A DNA stretch of 64,000 nt from contig CP075493.1 in NCBI GenBank assembly GCA_021613535.1, positions 7,874,001 through 7,938,000 of the forward strand, read 5' to 3'. The notes beneath the pieces were generated by a model that did no database searches, was not told where the DNA came from, and worked only from the letters and a program-made list of their open reading frames with translations. Of the stretch, positions 10,904 to 23,800 are shown in pieces (position 1 is the stretch's first letter; every line of letters starts with the position of its first letter). This DNA is from Adineta vaga (taxonomy: Eukaryota > Rotifera). The translations under genes and the position numbers were made by a program.

Positions 10904-13900
10904 CTATGATTGAGATCGTTTTTTTATTGGAGTTATAGGTGGTGTTAATCCGCGATTTGTTTTACGTTTATCAATTAAAGCTTCAATACGTGACAATGGA
11001 CGTCGTGTTGTTCCTATTGAATCATCGGGAATATCGAGAATCCTTCTCTCGGCATATGATTGAGTATTTCTAAAAGTAAAAAAAATAATGTTTAAATTTG
11101 ATCAAAGAGAATTCGTTGTGAGAATTAGTAGAATTCGGCGAACATGCATTTGTTTTCTGTTTCAAGCTTCATCATGCAATTTCGAAAAAGAAAAGAGCTA
11201 CCTGTCGACGATATGTATTCGATGGAGATGTACCACGCGATGGGGATAGACCACTTTCGGCAACTGCCAAAAGAAAATCATCTGTCGAATCGGATCGTGT
11301 CGGAAAACGACGTGATGATGATGTACGAACAAAATATTGTGAAGTAGACATCAGGTTTTGACTAAAGGATTAGGATGTTTTTCTTTCTTTATTTTTCAAT
11401 TTACGAACTCGAGATTTCTTCTTATTCTCGAAACTTTCAATTTCATTCAAGGACACTTACGTTGTCTTAGCTGCACGAACAGCTTGTTCACGCCATGCTC
11501 GGATTTCTTGTAAACAGGTCTAAATGAAAAAGAAGAAAAAAATGATTCATTTTTAGAAAACATTGAATTAGTTCAATATTAACCGAGAAGAAAGTACAGA
11601 ATAATTTGAGATCAGTAAAAAATTCGGTAAGCGAATAATTTTTTAAATCAATAGCTAAGAAATCACATAAATTTTGATAAGCATTTGTCATTTCTTCATC
11701 GAGTTGTTCTAATCGAGCAACATCATCATCAGCAACACTTATAAAATCCTTTTGAAAATAGAAAATATTAGAAATCAATTTAATCATCAAAAACAAATTC
11801 ACTTCAATAGCTTCAGCAAATCGATCTCCTTCAATTTGATCTTCGTCATTTTTTGCAATAGTTAATTCTTCTCGAGCATTTTTTAATTCACGTTTGATTT
11901 CTTGTGGTTGTTTTTGAAGTTCTAATATATTAACTAAAAGAAAACAACGCATTGCTTTTCTTTCCAATCATTTCATACATACTTTTCGATACGCCATCAG
12001 CAAGAAGATAGAATTCATCAGAAAATGAAAGTAAATCTCGATGTTTATCTTGAATAGCTTGAACAATAAAATGTAATAACGAACGGCGACCATCATTAGC
12101 TTTTGTAGAATGTAACTAAAGTAAAGTGATCGACTATGAAATTTCGATAGATGAAATGTTACTTTGGGTAAAAAACTGATATCAAAACCATGAATTGGCT
12201 CATACGATTTGGCACTTGAATTCATATAATTACCAACAGTTAAAATTAATTCAAGCATTTTTTTAAATCGAATAGAATGTCGTACATGATCACATGCAGA
12301 ACGAACTTCAACAAATGCCTAAAAAAAATCAATTGAATTTAACTTTTTTTTTTCATTTGTTTTAATGAAACAAACTTTGTCTGTTTCTTCAACGGTTTCT
12401 TTATAATTTGCTTTGAATAAAAGTGTTTTCAAACGTTGTTTTAATCGTTTAATATCACCGATCTAAATATGAATAGAATAATTATTAAAAAAAACTAAAT
12501 CGATACATTGATTTCGTTTTCTTCGATAATTTACTGCACAAAAATACTGTTCGGAATATTGCAAATCATTGATTTCAATTTGATAATCAGCTAAGATTTT
12601 TAATTCTTCACTTGATGGTAAATATTTTTCTAATTGTTTTAAGAAATCATATTTTAAATTTTCATTATCACATGATAACATCCATTCCCGAAATACCGAT
12701 GGTGTTACTTTCAATTGACTAAACATGATTGCTTTAGAAGAAATATCGAGAGAGAGAGACGAATATTTATTATTTTGGTTTTAAATTCTTCAAAATTTTT
12801 TACCGAAATTTTGAGCTGCTTTTGCATCAAGTACACGTAATTCTTTCGATTTATCAACAAGTTCATGAATGGGTTGTCTACCTAGAATAATTCATTATGT
12901 TTTGTTAAATTTTAGTGAAATTAGACAATGACATACTCGGAATTATTTTACTGGCAAAATTCTTTCGTATGTCAGAAAAAAGTACATCATTAACGTATTT
13001 GTCTTCATCGACACCAACCCACATAGAGTCTTTCTTGATTGTATATGGATTTATCTGAAATATAAACCAAATAATTTTCCAACAAAGATAGAAAGTAGAG
13101 AAAACAAAAATACTAACTTTACTCCATTGAACTTTTTTAACAGGTTCTGTAACGCAATATTTCTGTTTTTTACGTAGATATTGAGGTAGCTGAAGTGGAG
13201 CTGAATATTAAAAATAAACAATGAATAATTTGTAATAAAATTTTAGCTTACCGCTAAATTCTGGCATCATTGGAGGTGGAGGTGGAGGAGTACTAAAGCC
13301 CAGTATTGCTACTGGTGCTAATTCTGTTCTAGCTTGGCAAAATGATGGTAATGGTGGAGGAAGAGGTGGTGGCGGTGGTGATGATACAATTTCATTAGGA
13401 ATTTTATCAATTTCCATAACTAGATCTGTAAGAAGTGAACGTACTTCGTCGTCGATATCGTCTGGAGATTTAAGAGAAGAATAAGATGCATATTCTTCGT
13501 CCGTTGATGAAAGTAACAATCTTGTATTGGACATATTGAATGACTAAAGATAAAACGACATGATTAAAAACTATGATTATATCTTGAACTAACTTTCGAT
13601 CACACATCCTACTGTCAATCAAAAATGATATATCTCAACATTCTCACTGACTCTATTCGTATTTGAACAGACACGTTCTTTACTTCGTAAGAATCTTTAT
13701 CGTTTGAATTGGTATTACTATTTGAACAGAAAGTTGATGGTTGTGTATTGGAATTTCTTGAATCAGAATTTAATGTTATCCATTCCAAAAGTAATTCACC
13801 TATTTAAAATACAATGTAAGAAGATCAATATGAATGAAAGAGTACTTGTAAATTTTGCATGATCGTTCTTAAATGATTGTGAAGATGTTAAAGGTGAACG

Positions 13901-16900
13901 AGCATCATCATCATCACCGGGCGACGATGAATCGTTCATATTATCATGTAAAAATAATTTTTGCATTGTTTGTCGAACAGTATTTTCATCTATACGATGT
14001 GGTGATATCGGCGAAGATGGTTTAGTATTCGAATCAGTTTTTGATACAATAAATGACGACATTGAATCAATATCAAGTGTTAACCATTTCTAATTATTAT
14101 TCATTAATATAATCGGGTTTTTTTTCCTCTTCAAAATATTCGATAATATTACCTCTATCGAAGATATGAATGTTGAATCTGTTTGAATTGATATTTCTTT
14201 TTTTTCAATCTCGCTTTCAAGATTGACTTGAGTAGATATCGAATTGCTTTCTATTTGTTGAACATCGGAATGAAAACCGTATTCACTCTAAAGATAAAAT
14301 TATAGATAAATATTTTTCTCTTACAATCGTCATATGTATATGTATATATATATATATAACATACTCTAAGAATATCCAAAATGGTTGTCGCTGTCGATGG
14401 TTTATATTTATATTCTTTAGTTTCGATCAAATGATGATGATGATTAACTATTAAAAAAAAGAATATATACGTTTAGATGAAGGTCGTACATTTTTGTTCA
14501 TATTTGTGAGTATATTGAGAGGAAAAACGAATGAGATTGATATTCTCTCTTGATTAATATGAAAATGAAGGCAGAAAGAGAAATGAGAAGATCAATAAGA
14601 GATATAAATGATAGTATAGTGTGTTATAAACGTACCAAAAGAGCAATCGACAATGATACCTGTTTGGCCTGCCTCTTTCGCTTCTTTAGTCACACTTTAC
14701 TGACTAGAACACAGAACGATATCGATATAACATCCTTCACACTTGACACGAACACAGAAAGCTTCACACCTTACACCATCATCAATAAAAAAAAGACAAT
14801 ATATACATATATACATTCACAATACATATACCAAACTCACTATCATTAATAACTGGTGATGATGAAGAAAATTCCATATCTGTATATTCATTCTCTAAAT
14901 TGTGATTAGTTGTCCATGAGTATAAGTTTTGCATCTAAGTAAGATTGAAGAGAAAAATGAGTGAAATTGATCAACATTATCAAGTAGTGACATTTGATAG
15001 AGAAGAAAAAAAATCGAGAACAAATATCAATGAGACTTGACTACAAAAAAGGCAGTTCTGTCTTCATGATGATGATGATTATATTCTGCCACATTATCCA
15101 TTTTCTCAAGTTTCTCTTTAATAACAACTTGAATATTTATCAAAACGAATGAATACAACAGTAATATGCTACGATAAAATGGATGAACATAAATCTTATA
15201 TATCAACGCATCGGTTAATCATTGCTAAACTAATACTTTTATTTATTCTCGGTTGTTTCTTTTCGATCTGTTCATGTCAACTGATTACCCGACAAATCCA
15301 TGTCGATAGAAAACGATTGGAATCTTCAAAAAACATGCAAGAAATGATCAGTACTATTTCTATTCAACAAACATGAACAATGAAATTCTTCCCCAGGTCA
15401 TAACTATTCACTAATCATTTCTTTTTATTTCGCTTTTTTTGTCTGTTAACAAAAGCCTTGATGATTAGTTTTCTTCTTTTCTTTTTTACTGTTCAGCTTG
15501 TTAATTGAACTAAATGCATAGACAACGTTCTGCACATTTGTTAGTGTAAAACATTAACATCGATCGATATCATCAATGTCGAAGGTTTTGACAGACTTGA
15601 ATGGATATGTTGAACATCAAGGTCATTTTTCATTCCAATCAAGGTAAAAATAATCAGAACAACAACTATGAATAAAAGCAATCGAGATAGACAAAAATCA
15701 CTTGAATTAATACGGTTTTTTCCGGAAAAAAAAGAAAATGATGTTTATAATTATGAGTATACATAAAATGAAACTGAATGAGTAAGAAAAAGATGATATC
15801 AACTATTACACAAACAGAATGAAAACATTTCTATAGAACGAGGTGAGATGATAACTAATGATATCTAATTCAATTCGGACAGATAGTTTGAAAGCGTGCG
15901 CGTATGCACACACGCTTCTCTATCCATATGGGATGCTTAAAGAATGACATTATAGGAAAAGAAAAATGTGTTTGTCAAACAATTTATGTCATTCACACAT
16001 CAAATACGTATTTCATCGTGTTCAATTATGTCGATATTATTGATCATTCTTACATAGATAGATAAATAGATAGAAATATATAAAGACGAATGATGGTTTC
16101 TGACACCTCTCGTTTTTTTTTCTCTTCACCTCTAACCCTTATTCATATACATCTACAGAATACAATTGATTACCTTCATCAGATGACAAGGTTTTTTACA
16201 CCTTTTTCTTCATACATGGTCGTCCGACAGTATAAATAATGAATAAAACTATTTCCAATCAAAATCGATTATCTTCCTACTAATTCTTTCGTTTCGGTAC
16301 GAATAAAAGAAAACAAGAACATAGACTATATTGGGAATAAATAATTTTAACTAAAACAAGGTTATCGACATTCACAAATGCTATTTCCCTCGAGAGTGAA
16401 TAACATAAAATCGACTAATTTGTTTTCTCTCTCTCTCCAAAGATAAGAAAACTAAATTTTAATTTTTGAACATACTTGAAATAAGTCATTTTCATGTTGA
16501 TCTTCTCTATGAAGAACATCAATTCCAAGTAAACATGTACAACATTGTAAAATGATTTGTTTAATCAATGGAAGATTTTCATAGCGACCTTCGAAATGTA
16601 TTAAAAACCAATCAATTAATAATTCACCTAAAATTTATGAATTCTCTTTTTTTGTATTTTTTGTATTTGATTTTTACCCGAAAATTTCGTATGTTTATTC
16701 CATAGTAAACATGGATGAATTAATATTGGAGATATTAAATTATCATTGAAATTATTTGTTGTTATTGATTGATCGATAGAATTTTCATCAGTCGATTGAT
16801 TTGATGAAGATTTTCTATTATAAACACCGAAAAATCTTCGTAGAACTTGTCGAACATAATTTACATTATTAAAACGTTTATCATTGGAATTTGTTTGATT

Positions 16901-16999
16901 ACGAAAATCCATGAGAGTTTGTATTTGAATATTATTCAAATCTAAATCTGGTGTTGTTACTGTGGAAGATACATGTGATGGACAAGTTGATTTCGACAT
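10904..16999 (-). CDS. Diaphanous-type formin (FH1-FH2 actin nucleator)
   Basis: The exon chain runs 16999..16678, 16627..16476, 15113..15045, 14934..14841, 14447..14365, 14287..14153, 14089..13846, 13799..13684, 13543..13252, 13200..13118, 13054..12937, 12881..12804, 12731..12535, 12462..12376, 12318..12163, 12115..11983, 11933..11803, 11748..11584, 11519..11461, 11361..11202, plus a last exon from 11069. It encodes roughly 975-1,010 aa. FH1 proline runs lie near residues 460-495. FH2 spans about 525-905: VQWSKINPYTIKKDSMW, KELRVLDAKAAQNF, LELILTVGNYMNSS, GFDISFLPKLHS. FH2 dimers nucleate and cap growing actin filaments. The FH2 exons are secure. Linking the first two exons across a 1.36 kb intron rests on phase alone, and the last exon's frame is unresolved (see findings). 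Confidence 0.8.
15149..15376 (+). CDS. Candidate small secreted or membrane-anchored peptide (antisense to formin intron)
   Basis: A single open frame of 75 codons with an ATG start. From Met11 it reads as a basic start followed by a strongly hydrophobic stretch (IIAKLILLFILGCFFSICSC), which looks like a signal peptide or anchor. A short polar tail follows with a dibasic-type DRKR site. It is unspliced and lies on the strand opposite the long formin intron. It has no recognised homologue. The frame is short enough to occur by chance, so this is only a candidate. Confidence 0.2.
   Translation: MNTTVICYDKMDEHKSYISTHRLIIAKLILLFILGCFFSICSCQLITRQIHVDRKRLESSKNMQEMISTISIQQT
15377..16475. other. Long formin intron, no supported gene
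   Basis: The rest of the inferred 1.36 kb intron is AT-rich with a gata/taga repeat patch near 16050-16075. No coding signal was recognised. Its size is unusual beside the roughly 50-nt introns of the same gene, so it may instead hold an internal promoter. Confidence 0.4.
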
Positions 17000-17290
17000 T
17001 TTTGACTAAGAATATCGTTCCTATAGGATAGTTTTTTAGTCAAAGATTGATTTATTTTGTCATCTTATTGAATATTTCGTATGAGAATATATCAACGAAT
17101 AGAAATTTGACATTGATTGTGGCGATAAAGAAAGAATAGATGACGTTACAGGATTGTTTGGATAGAAATATAGAATATAGCTAATTGATGGAAGAAAAGA
17201 ACCAATTATGATCTTGAATGAACATTCATTGCTCATTGCACTGTTTTTTTCTTGCATGCTTTGTATCCTTCATTTTCGATACAAAACAAA
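17000..17290. promoter_or_regulatory. Short divergent promoter region
   Basis: 291 nt separate the formin start (minus) from the start of the membrane protein gene (plus). Both must initiate here or nearby. No clear TATA element was identified. Confidence 0.45.
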
Positions 17291-18241
17291 ATGTCAGAAG
17301 ATGAAGATAATTCATGTACTGTTACGGAGACACTTCGTGAAGGTAGGAGACTATAGTATTTAATATCTAAATATTGATTTCGTTTATTTAGATACAAATG
17401 TCATTGTTGATGAAACAAAAAATCTTTTACTTGAAGCTCGTTCGAGTTTAACGACAATTATATGTAGTATATTAGGAATGTCTCTAGTGTCAATTTTTCT
17501 CTCAACTTGGCTCGCTAAAACAATCACAAATACTCATGCATCATTTGGTTCAATTGTTAGTCATTATTTTGGTTTAGATAGTAATAATACTGAACCCAAT
17601 GTAACATGGTGGACACCGAAACATATAAAACTAAATGAATTAAACTCGCGAAATTCTTCATCGAATATTAATAGTAATTCAATATCTAAACTGCTTCCAA
17701 TATCAATTCCGTATAGTGATTATCCAAATTTTCATACGATTACTTTACCATTGCTGTTTATTTGTGCGATTCTTCTGGCTGCACTTGCATATTATGGCCG
17801 TATGAAATGTACTAATCGTGATTTTGCGTGGGGTGCTGTTCCGAAAATTCCACTTGAACGTATCGATCCAAAAACAGTTGCAATCACTCTTACTAGAACT
17901 GAAGAAGCTGAACCTGGTATTGACTATACAATTGTACAAGGAACATCAGAAGAACCAGTTGTGTTCGCTTTAGCTGAAACACTCGAATCTCCACGTAAAG
18001 AAGGAGATATCGTTGACGAAGGAACTCAATATGAATCAGATGACGTTTTAAAGTAAGAGAAGTGAAACTTAAAAACATGATCAAATCGATTTTATTTAGA
18101 ATAATTACTCATGTTTCATCTGCACCTGATTTGCATATAAATGTTCAACTCGTACCGTCATTGACTCCATCTGATGAACAAAAACATATGATAGAACTCT
18201 TACAAAGAGAACCATTACCTACACTTTCACCATCAAAATAA
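17291..18241 (+). CDS. Unrecognised two-pass membrane protein
   Basis: Exons 17291..17342, 17392..18052 and 18100..18241 join in phase to 284 aa. An acidic N-terminus (MSEDEDNSC) leads to a first membrane helix at about residues 40-60. A loop of about 75 residues follows, rich in Asn/Ser with several N-glycosylation sequons (NNT, NVT, NSS). A second helix lies at about 135-153 (TLPLLFICAILLAALAYYG), and the long tail is acidic. Both termini therefore probably face the cytosol, with the glycosylated loop outside or in the ER lumen. The tail contains WGAVPKIPLERIDPKTVAI, which looks conserved-like but was not recognised. No function is assigned. Confidence 0.75.
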
Positions 18242-19821
18242 AATCTCATCTGTGTTGTATGTATAAATCGAATTAGTCAATTTATCGTTCAGTTATCTGT
18301 GTTTTGCAAGCTCTCATTTATGTTTTGTGTTTTCTTAATATTCTATTTTATATTAATAATAGAATTTATGACAATAATAAAATCTTCCATAGTTAATACT
18401 TATCAATATTTTCATTTAAATAATCATTCTTCTTTTTTTTACAGTACTTTGCCTATCATTTGTATTTATATATTACATGAAGATGAAAGTTCATTAAATC
18501 TACTCTCATCTCCTTTTTGTCGCCTCACTTAGCAAAATTGATGCTGATGTTTCCATCCTTTTCGCAATCTATACAATGCAATGTAAATCTCGATAAACTT
18601 TTTATGACACTATGTTTTCTAACGAAACGAACTGAGATTATGTCAATTGATGAATCAGATTATATAAGACAAGGTGTATTTTTTTGTCGTTTCGAGAGAT
18701 ACTTGAACATTCCTATTAAAAAATAAAGAAACATTGAACGAAGCTAATGATGATCGAAAACTAACTGTGTTTGTGCTACCTGCCGAGTAAGATGAAGATG
18801 GTGTGTGCTTTTTCAATTCTAAATAGTTAACTAACACCTTTTAATTTCGAACAAGAAAAAAACTGTCATATTCCTTCGTCAGCATTAATGAATGTAATTC
18901 AAGAGATTCAAACGAAAGATCACGTTCGAAGTTAAGTTCATTTATTTGCTAACTGTTGTTCTTGTTCATCGAATAATATCAATAGAGAAACATGCTTCGA
19001 AATGGTGTCGATGGGCGGTATGATCTCTTCTGTTTTCCTTTTTCTTTCCTTTCCTTTCCTTTCCTTTTCCTCAAATGTTTATTTTAGAGTTTTCACTTTA
19101 TATAATGAACAGATACATGAAGTGATTGATTGACTTTTTCTCTAAATATACATAGCATCATATGCGTGCTTTTCCATCTCTTGTCTTTCGTAAATCAAAT
19201 ATTGAATGAAGACTACCATTAGGATCAACGATTGTATATTATATAAATCTATTCAATTAGTAAGGTGGAGTTCGAAGATAATGAAATCACACCCTTCAAG
19301 ATTTATATGTTTGAATATTTAAGCTGAAATTTCATTTACAATCTTTTCATTGGACAAGTGCATCAAATAATTTTTTTTTTCTTTTCCATTGGTTCGATAA
19401 TGGTGCCCATTTTAGCACACATATACATGTATATATGATGATCGTATCTATCAAATGGAGTAATTTGCGCGAAGAATTACAGCATTATTCCTTTTCAGCT
19501 GGCAGTTTTCTCGAAATAACGACATAGTTATATCGGCATAAGGAGAAGGAGAAAGAGAAAGACGAAGAAAAAGAAAATAACGCTTCACTATCATCAAGAT
19601 GATAATTACACTGTGTCTGGTTGGATAGTGGCAGAAAAAACACAGTCAGTGCGTTATACATTGTGACAACGATAGAGAAAAAGAACCTATCAGAATGCGC
19701 GAGAAGAGAGAGAAGAAGAAAACGAATAAAAAGTGAGAAAATCTATTCAGAGAGAGAGAGAGAAAGAGAAGAAAAGAAATAAGAAAGTAGATACTTCTCT
19801 ATCAAAATAGAAGAAAATATC
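18242..19821. other. Intergenic region upstream of the Snail-family gene
   Basis: About 1.6 kb with short unsupported frames only. It has a tttcc repeat patch near 19042-19066 and A/G-rich runs just before the next ATG. The 3' UTR of the upstream gene and the promoter of the next one are expected here. Confidence 0.55.
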
Positions 19822-20812
19822 ATGAGTATTACAGCAGACAATCGAATCGAAGACGAAACGATGACTGGTAAAAAACAAAACAAGTTTTTTTGCTTAAAAA
19901 AGAAATCGATTTCTTCTGTTTTACATTATAGAATCTGACAATCGAAAAAGTTTTCTTATTTCCAATCTGTTATCTGGTGAATCTATACTTGATCCAGAAG
20001 AAGAAGATGAAGAAGAAGAAGAAAATATTTCAATCAATGGTGATTCAATTGAAGAAAAACTTCCTAATGAAAAGAAATTACATCGAGCATTTCCAAAACC
20101 TTCAATGATATTTCCACGTGTAATGTCGACAAATGATTTTTCCTATCTTTATTATCTTAGTTATCAATATTTTGCTATGCAAATGTCCAAAACGCAACAA
20201 ATTCAACCAACAAATCATCCATCAATAAAAAAAACCTGTTCATTCACTCCACAAACTTCATCTTCTTGTTCATCATCATCTCCATCGCCAAATTCAACCA
20301 TTAACTCACGTTATCAGTGTGATGGATGTTCAAAATCATATTCAACATTTGGTGGACTTTCGAAACATAAACAATTTCATTGTATCGCTCAAATAAAAAA
20401 ACAATTTCAATGTAAATTTTGTGACAAAACCTACAATTCATTAGGTGCACTGAAAATGCACATTCGAACGCATACATTACCATGTAAATGTAAGATTTGT
20501 GGTAAAGCATTTTCACGTCCATGGCTATTACAAGGACATGTTCGAACACATACGGGAGAAAAACCATTTCAATGTGAAATCTGTTGTCGAGCTTTTGCTG
20601 ATCGATCAAATCTACGCGCACATATGCAAACACATTCGGATATTAAAAAGTATCGTTGTACAAAATGTTCAAAAACATTTTCACGTATGTCCTTACTTAA
20701 TAAACATATGGAAAATTGCTTGCAACAACCAACTACAACAACGATGGTAACAACAACACCGAACACTAATAGTACTGATGATTGTAGCAGTACTGCTGCA
20801 TTTTCGATTTAA
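19822..20812 (+). CDS. Snail-family C2H2 zinc-finger transcription factor
   Basis: Exons 19822..19867 and 19932..20812 join in phase to 308 aa. Five C2H2 fingers occupy about residues 143-285. They carry the Snail/Slug signatures [74 protein letters not shown] and [16 protein letters not shown]. Snail factors bind E-boxes (CANNTG) and repress transcription during mesoderm, neural and epithelial-mesenchymal programmes. The N-terminal half is low-complexity (an acidic run at about 37-47, Ser/Pro-rich at 120-140). A canonical N-terminal SNAG motif is absent; a related RKSFLIS string lies internally at residues 20-26. The fingers match Snail/Slug more closely than Scratch. Confidence 0.92.
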
Positions 20813-23800
20813 TATTGATTTTTCTCAAGTATTTGGCAAGTATTTTTTCTTTTTGTTGTTGTTGTTGTTGTTGTGTACCCTATTCATTCTATGGTGTATT
20901 TATTTCATTAACAGACCTTATTACATACAAACGTACACTTTCTCACTCTCGCTCTCGCTCTCTCTCTCTCTCTTTGTCATATTGTGTTCTCTTTTTTTTG
21001 TTCTTTATAATATAAAAAAGAAGAAAGATAATAAGAAGATAGTTTTGTTTTTCTTTCCGAACGAATTAATAGGAAATGAATACTTGAGTTGTATCACCGT
21101 ATCGGTATAAGACGAGTGAATTTCCGTCTCGGTCAGTTTCCTGCTCTAGGAAAACGTTTTTTTCGCTTATATAAAATCGGTGATAAGTTGTGAATTTACG
21201 AAAGATCTAACGACTATTCATCATTATTGAGAACAAACGACTTATGTGCTCATAAATCACCTTTTCTTCTTTCATTCTTTCGCTCGTTCTCTCTCTCTCT
21301 TCATCGATTAGATATATTCTCGGAAAGGCGAACAACCGTTAAATTGAATATAAGCATAGTTCTGCTTTAACGAGTGTTAATGATGAGAAAACAGACTTTA
21401 CAATTGATGCCGCTTCCGTTGAAATCTAAGAGAAAATAAGTATATGAATATTAAATTGATCTTGTTCATGATTTTGATTGACGTTTGTTTTCTGTCAAAA
21501 GAAACAAAAACGGTTGAAGAAGATAACCTGTTTGTCTAGGAAAATCATCCTATTATCTAATCCAGCAGACAAATGAGCAATAAATTGATTTTATTATACA
21601 CTATTTCTTCTTCGTCGTCATTGTTGTTGTTAATAGTTAATATTTATCACTACTTCAACAGTAAACAAGTACATGTCTATTTCTGCCCTTTTGTTGCTGT
21701 CATTTAACAGGCTGTTTTGCCAACCTGTTCGTCTTTCATTCAAACTTGCCTATTATCATCATCATTATCAGTTGGTTTTTGTAATGAGTTGATCTGAACG
21801 CGTCTGCTAGTGTTATTGCAACTGATCATTCCTCAAGAAAATGTATGTGAATGCTGTTCATTATGTATACAAAGAAAAATGTTTGTTGATTGACTAGTCG
21901 TGTGTGTTGAGCACGTATTCTTATAACTGATGATGACGAGTCTCAAACTTAACTTCTATGTATCACATCCGATCAACGTGCTTTTCTTGGTTCATGTCCA
22001 ACCTGCCAGATATTGAGCATCTGTAAGAAATGTAATATATGAGAACTTTTTGAGTGATATACCAGACTATAGTTCTATCTTTGATCTTCTTCGTCAATGA
22101 ATCGTTTAATAGCAATACTCATCTTTCTTGAACTGTATAATATAAATTTTTTATTTAGCTCAATTCTCAACGGTTCAACATAATTTTGTTTATTTGATGT
22201 TAGTCAATTGTATGTTCAGGATGAATGAAATTATATTCAATATTTTCTTTTTTCTCTGAAATCTTTGATGATCTAAATGTATCTTGTTCAATTGTTAATG
22301 TCCTTTCAGTGAGATGAGTGATGATAGATGATTCCCAGAAATCAGAATGTACGTATGCTGTCTGTCGAATGAGAATGAATAGATCTATTTAGCACGTGGA
22401 ACAGTAAGTAGCTTGAGAAAGAGAACGTATGGGTACACATAGAAAAAAGCATCTTTTCTAATTATCATTTGACATATAGCACGATTGTTGAAGAAGAAGA
22501 AGCAGAAAAAATCGTAAAGACGTCGAGCTTGATGATGACAGGCATCATCACTTTCACCATCATCGACTGGTCTGTTGTTCTAAATTCCAATGGTATATAT
22601 ATATAAACATTTTGTCTTTCAACACTTGTCGTTGCTGCAAGCCTGGTTATTAGATGCTAATATTAGAAAAAGAATAGCAAGAAAGAAAAATCAATTTCGA
22701 GTTTGTGACATTTGTATATATTTATCATCAAGAATACAAAAGGGCATCGAAGCTAATCATTAAGAATAGCAAGATATCAAGAAAAAACGGAATTGATATT
22801 TTTTTCGAAACTCTCTATTTTCGTTAGTCAACAAACGATGAATAAACATTTCTGACATTACTGTTTGACTCACATGCAAAGAGTAGATCTCCCTATATAT
22901 ATTCGACTAACAAACTGAATGACTTTGTTTGACGTTCTCATTGATTTGTCATAAAAAAAAGCGTTTTTCCTTAATATCTTCTTATCAATTCTAAAAGGTT
23001 TGTATCCATCAAGCAGAAAGGTGCATATTGGCGTGAAAAATGACTTTCTAATGGCACCACTAAGCAGGCGTGGATTTGCCATGCACATATACATAATAAT
23101 TCGTATATAATATTCTTGACGTCGTCCACCGCTCGGTCTCGATCAATCATTTTCCTTTTTCTTTCGACGTTTGTCTATCTATTATTGAAGACGAGTAATC
23201 CATATGGATAAAAACAAACAAAAGTCAACTAAATGTTAAGAAGTTTTGACTTCTTTCTCTCTCTCTCTGTCAACAGGTGGTTTCTTTCAAGGAAAATCTA
23301 AACATACGTCGATAAGCATAAGATTTACTTTCAATGAATTTTCTATGTACAAGAAAACAAAAAATTCACAATCATCATGGTCATCTGATTATCTTTTTAT
23401 CAGTTTCTATAGATCTTTCAAGTCAATGCACTGCATAATTTAATCTATGCTTCGCTAAACTCTATCTACAAAATGAAACAGGCGACAACATGCAGAAGCA
23501 CCACTAATATATGTTCGATGTAGTTGATCGTTTTTACAGATAAATCCAACAAACATCTAATAGGAAAAAACGCCAACGAGCTTGTTATCTAATGTATATG
23601 CAGTGAAGAATGTCGGCTAATTATTTTCAAAGAATTCTTTTACATACGAAACGAAGACAAATAAGATCGATCAAAGGGTAGAAAATATGGATGAATGAAT
23701 TTCTACTCATCATCTTCTTTAGTATTAGTAGCAGCAAGTTAAGCACTAGCTATAGAAGAAAGATCATATCTGATGATTAGAAAGAAAAACTCAGTGCAAA

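Noticed and set aside
16050-16080. CRISPR-like or satellite array
   Set aside because: Only a short imperfect tetranucleotide patch; no spaced repeats of equal length exist anywhere in the window.
18299-18726. Two overlapping short frames after the two-pass membrane protein gene
   Set aside because: They lie in the expected 3' UTR, overlap in different frames and consist of T-rich hydrophobic translation.
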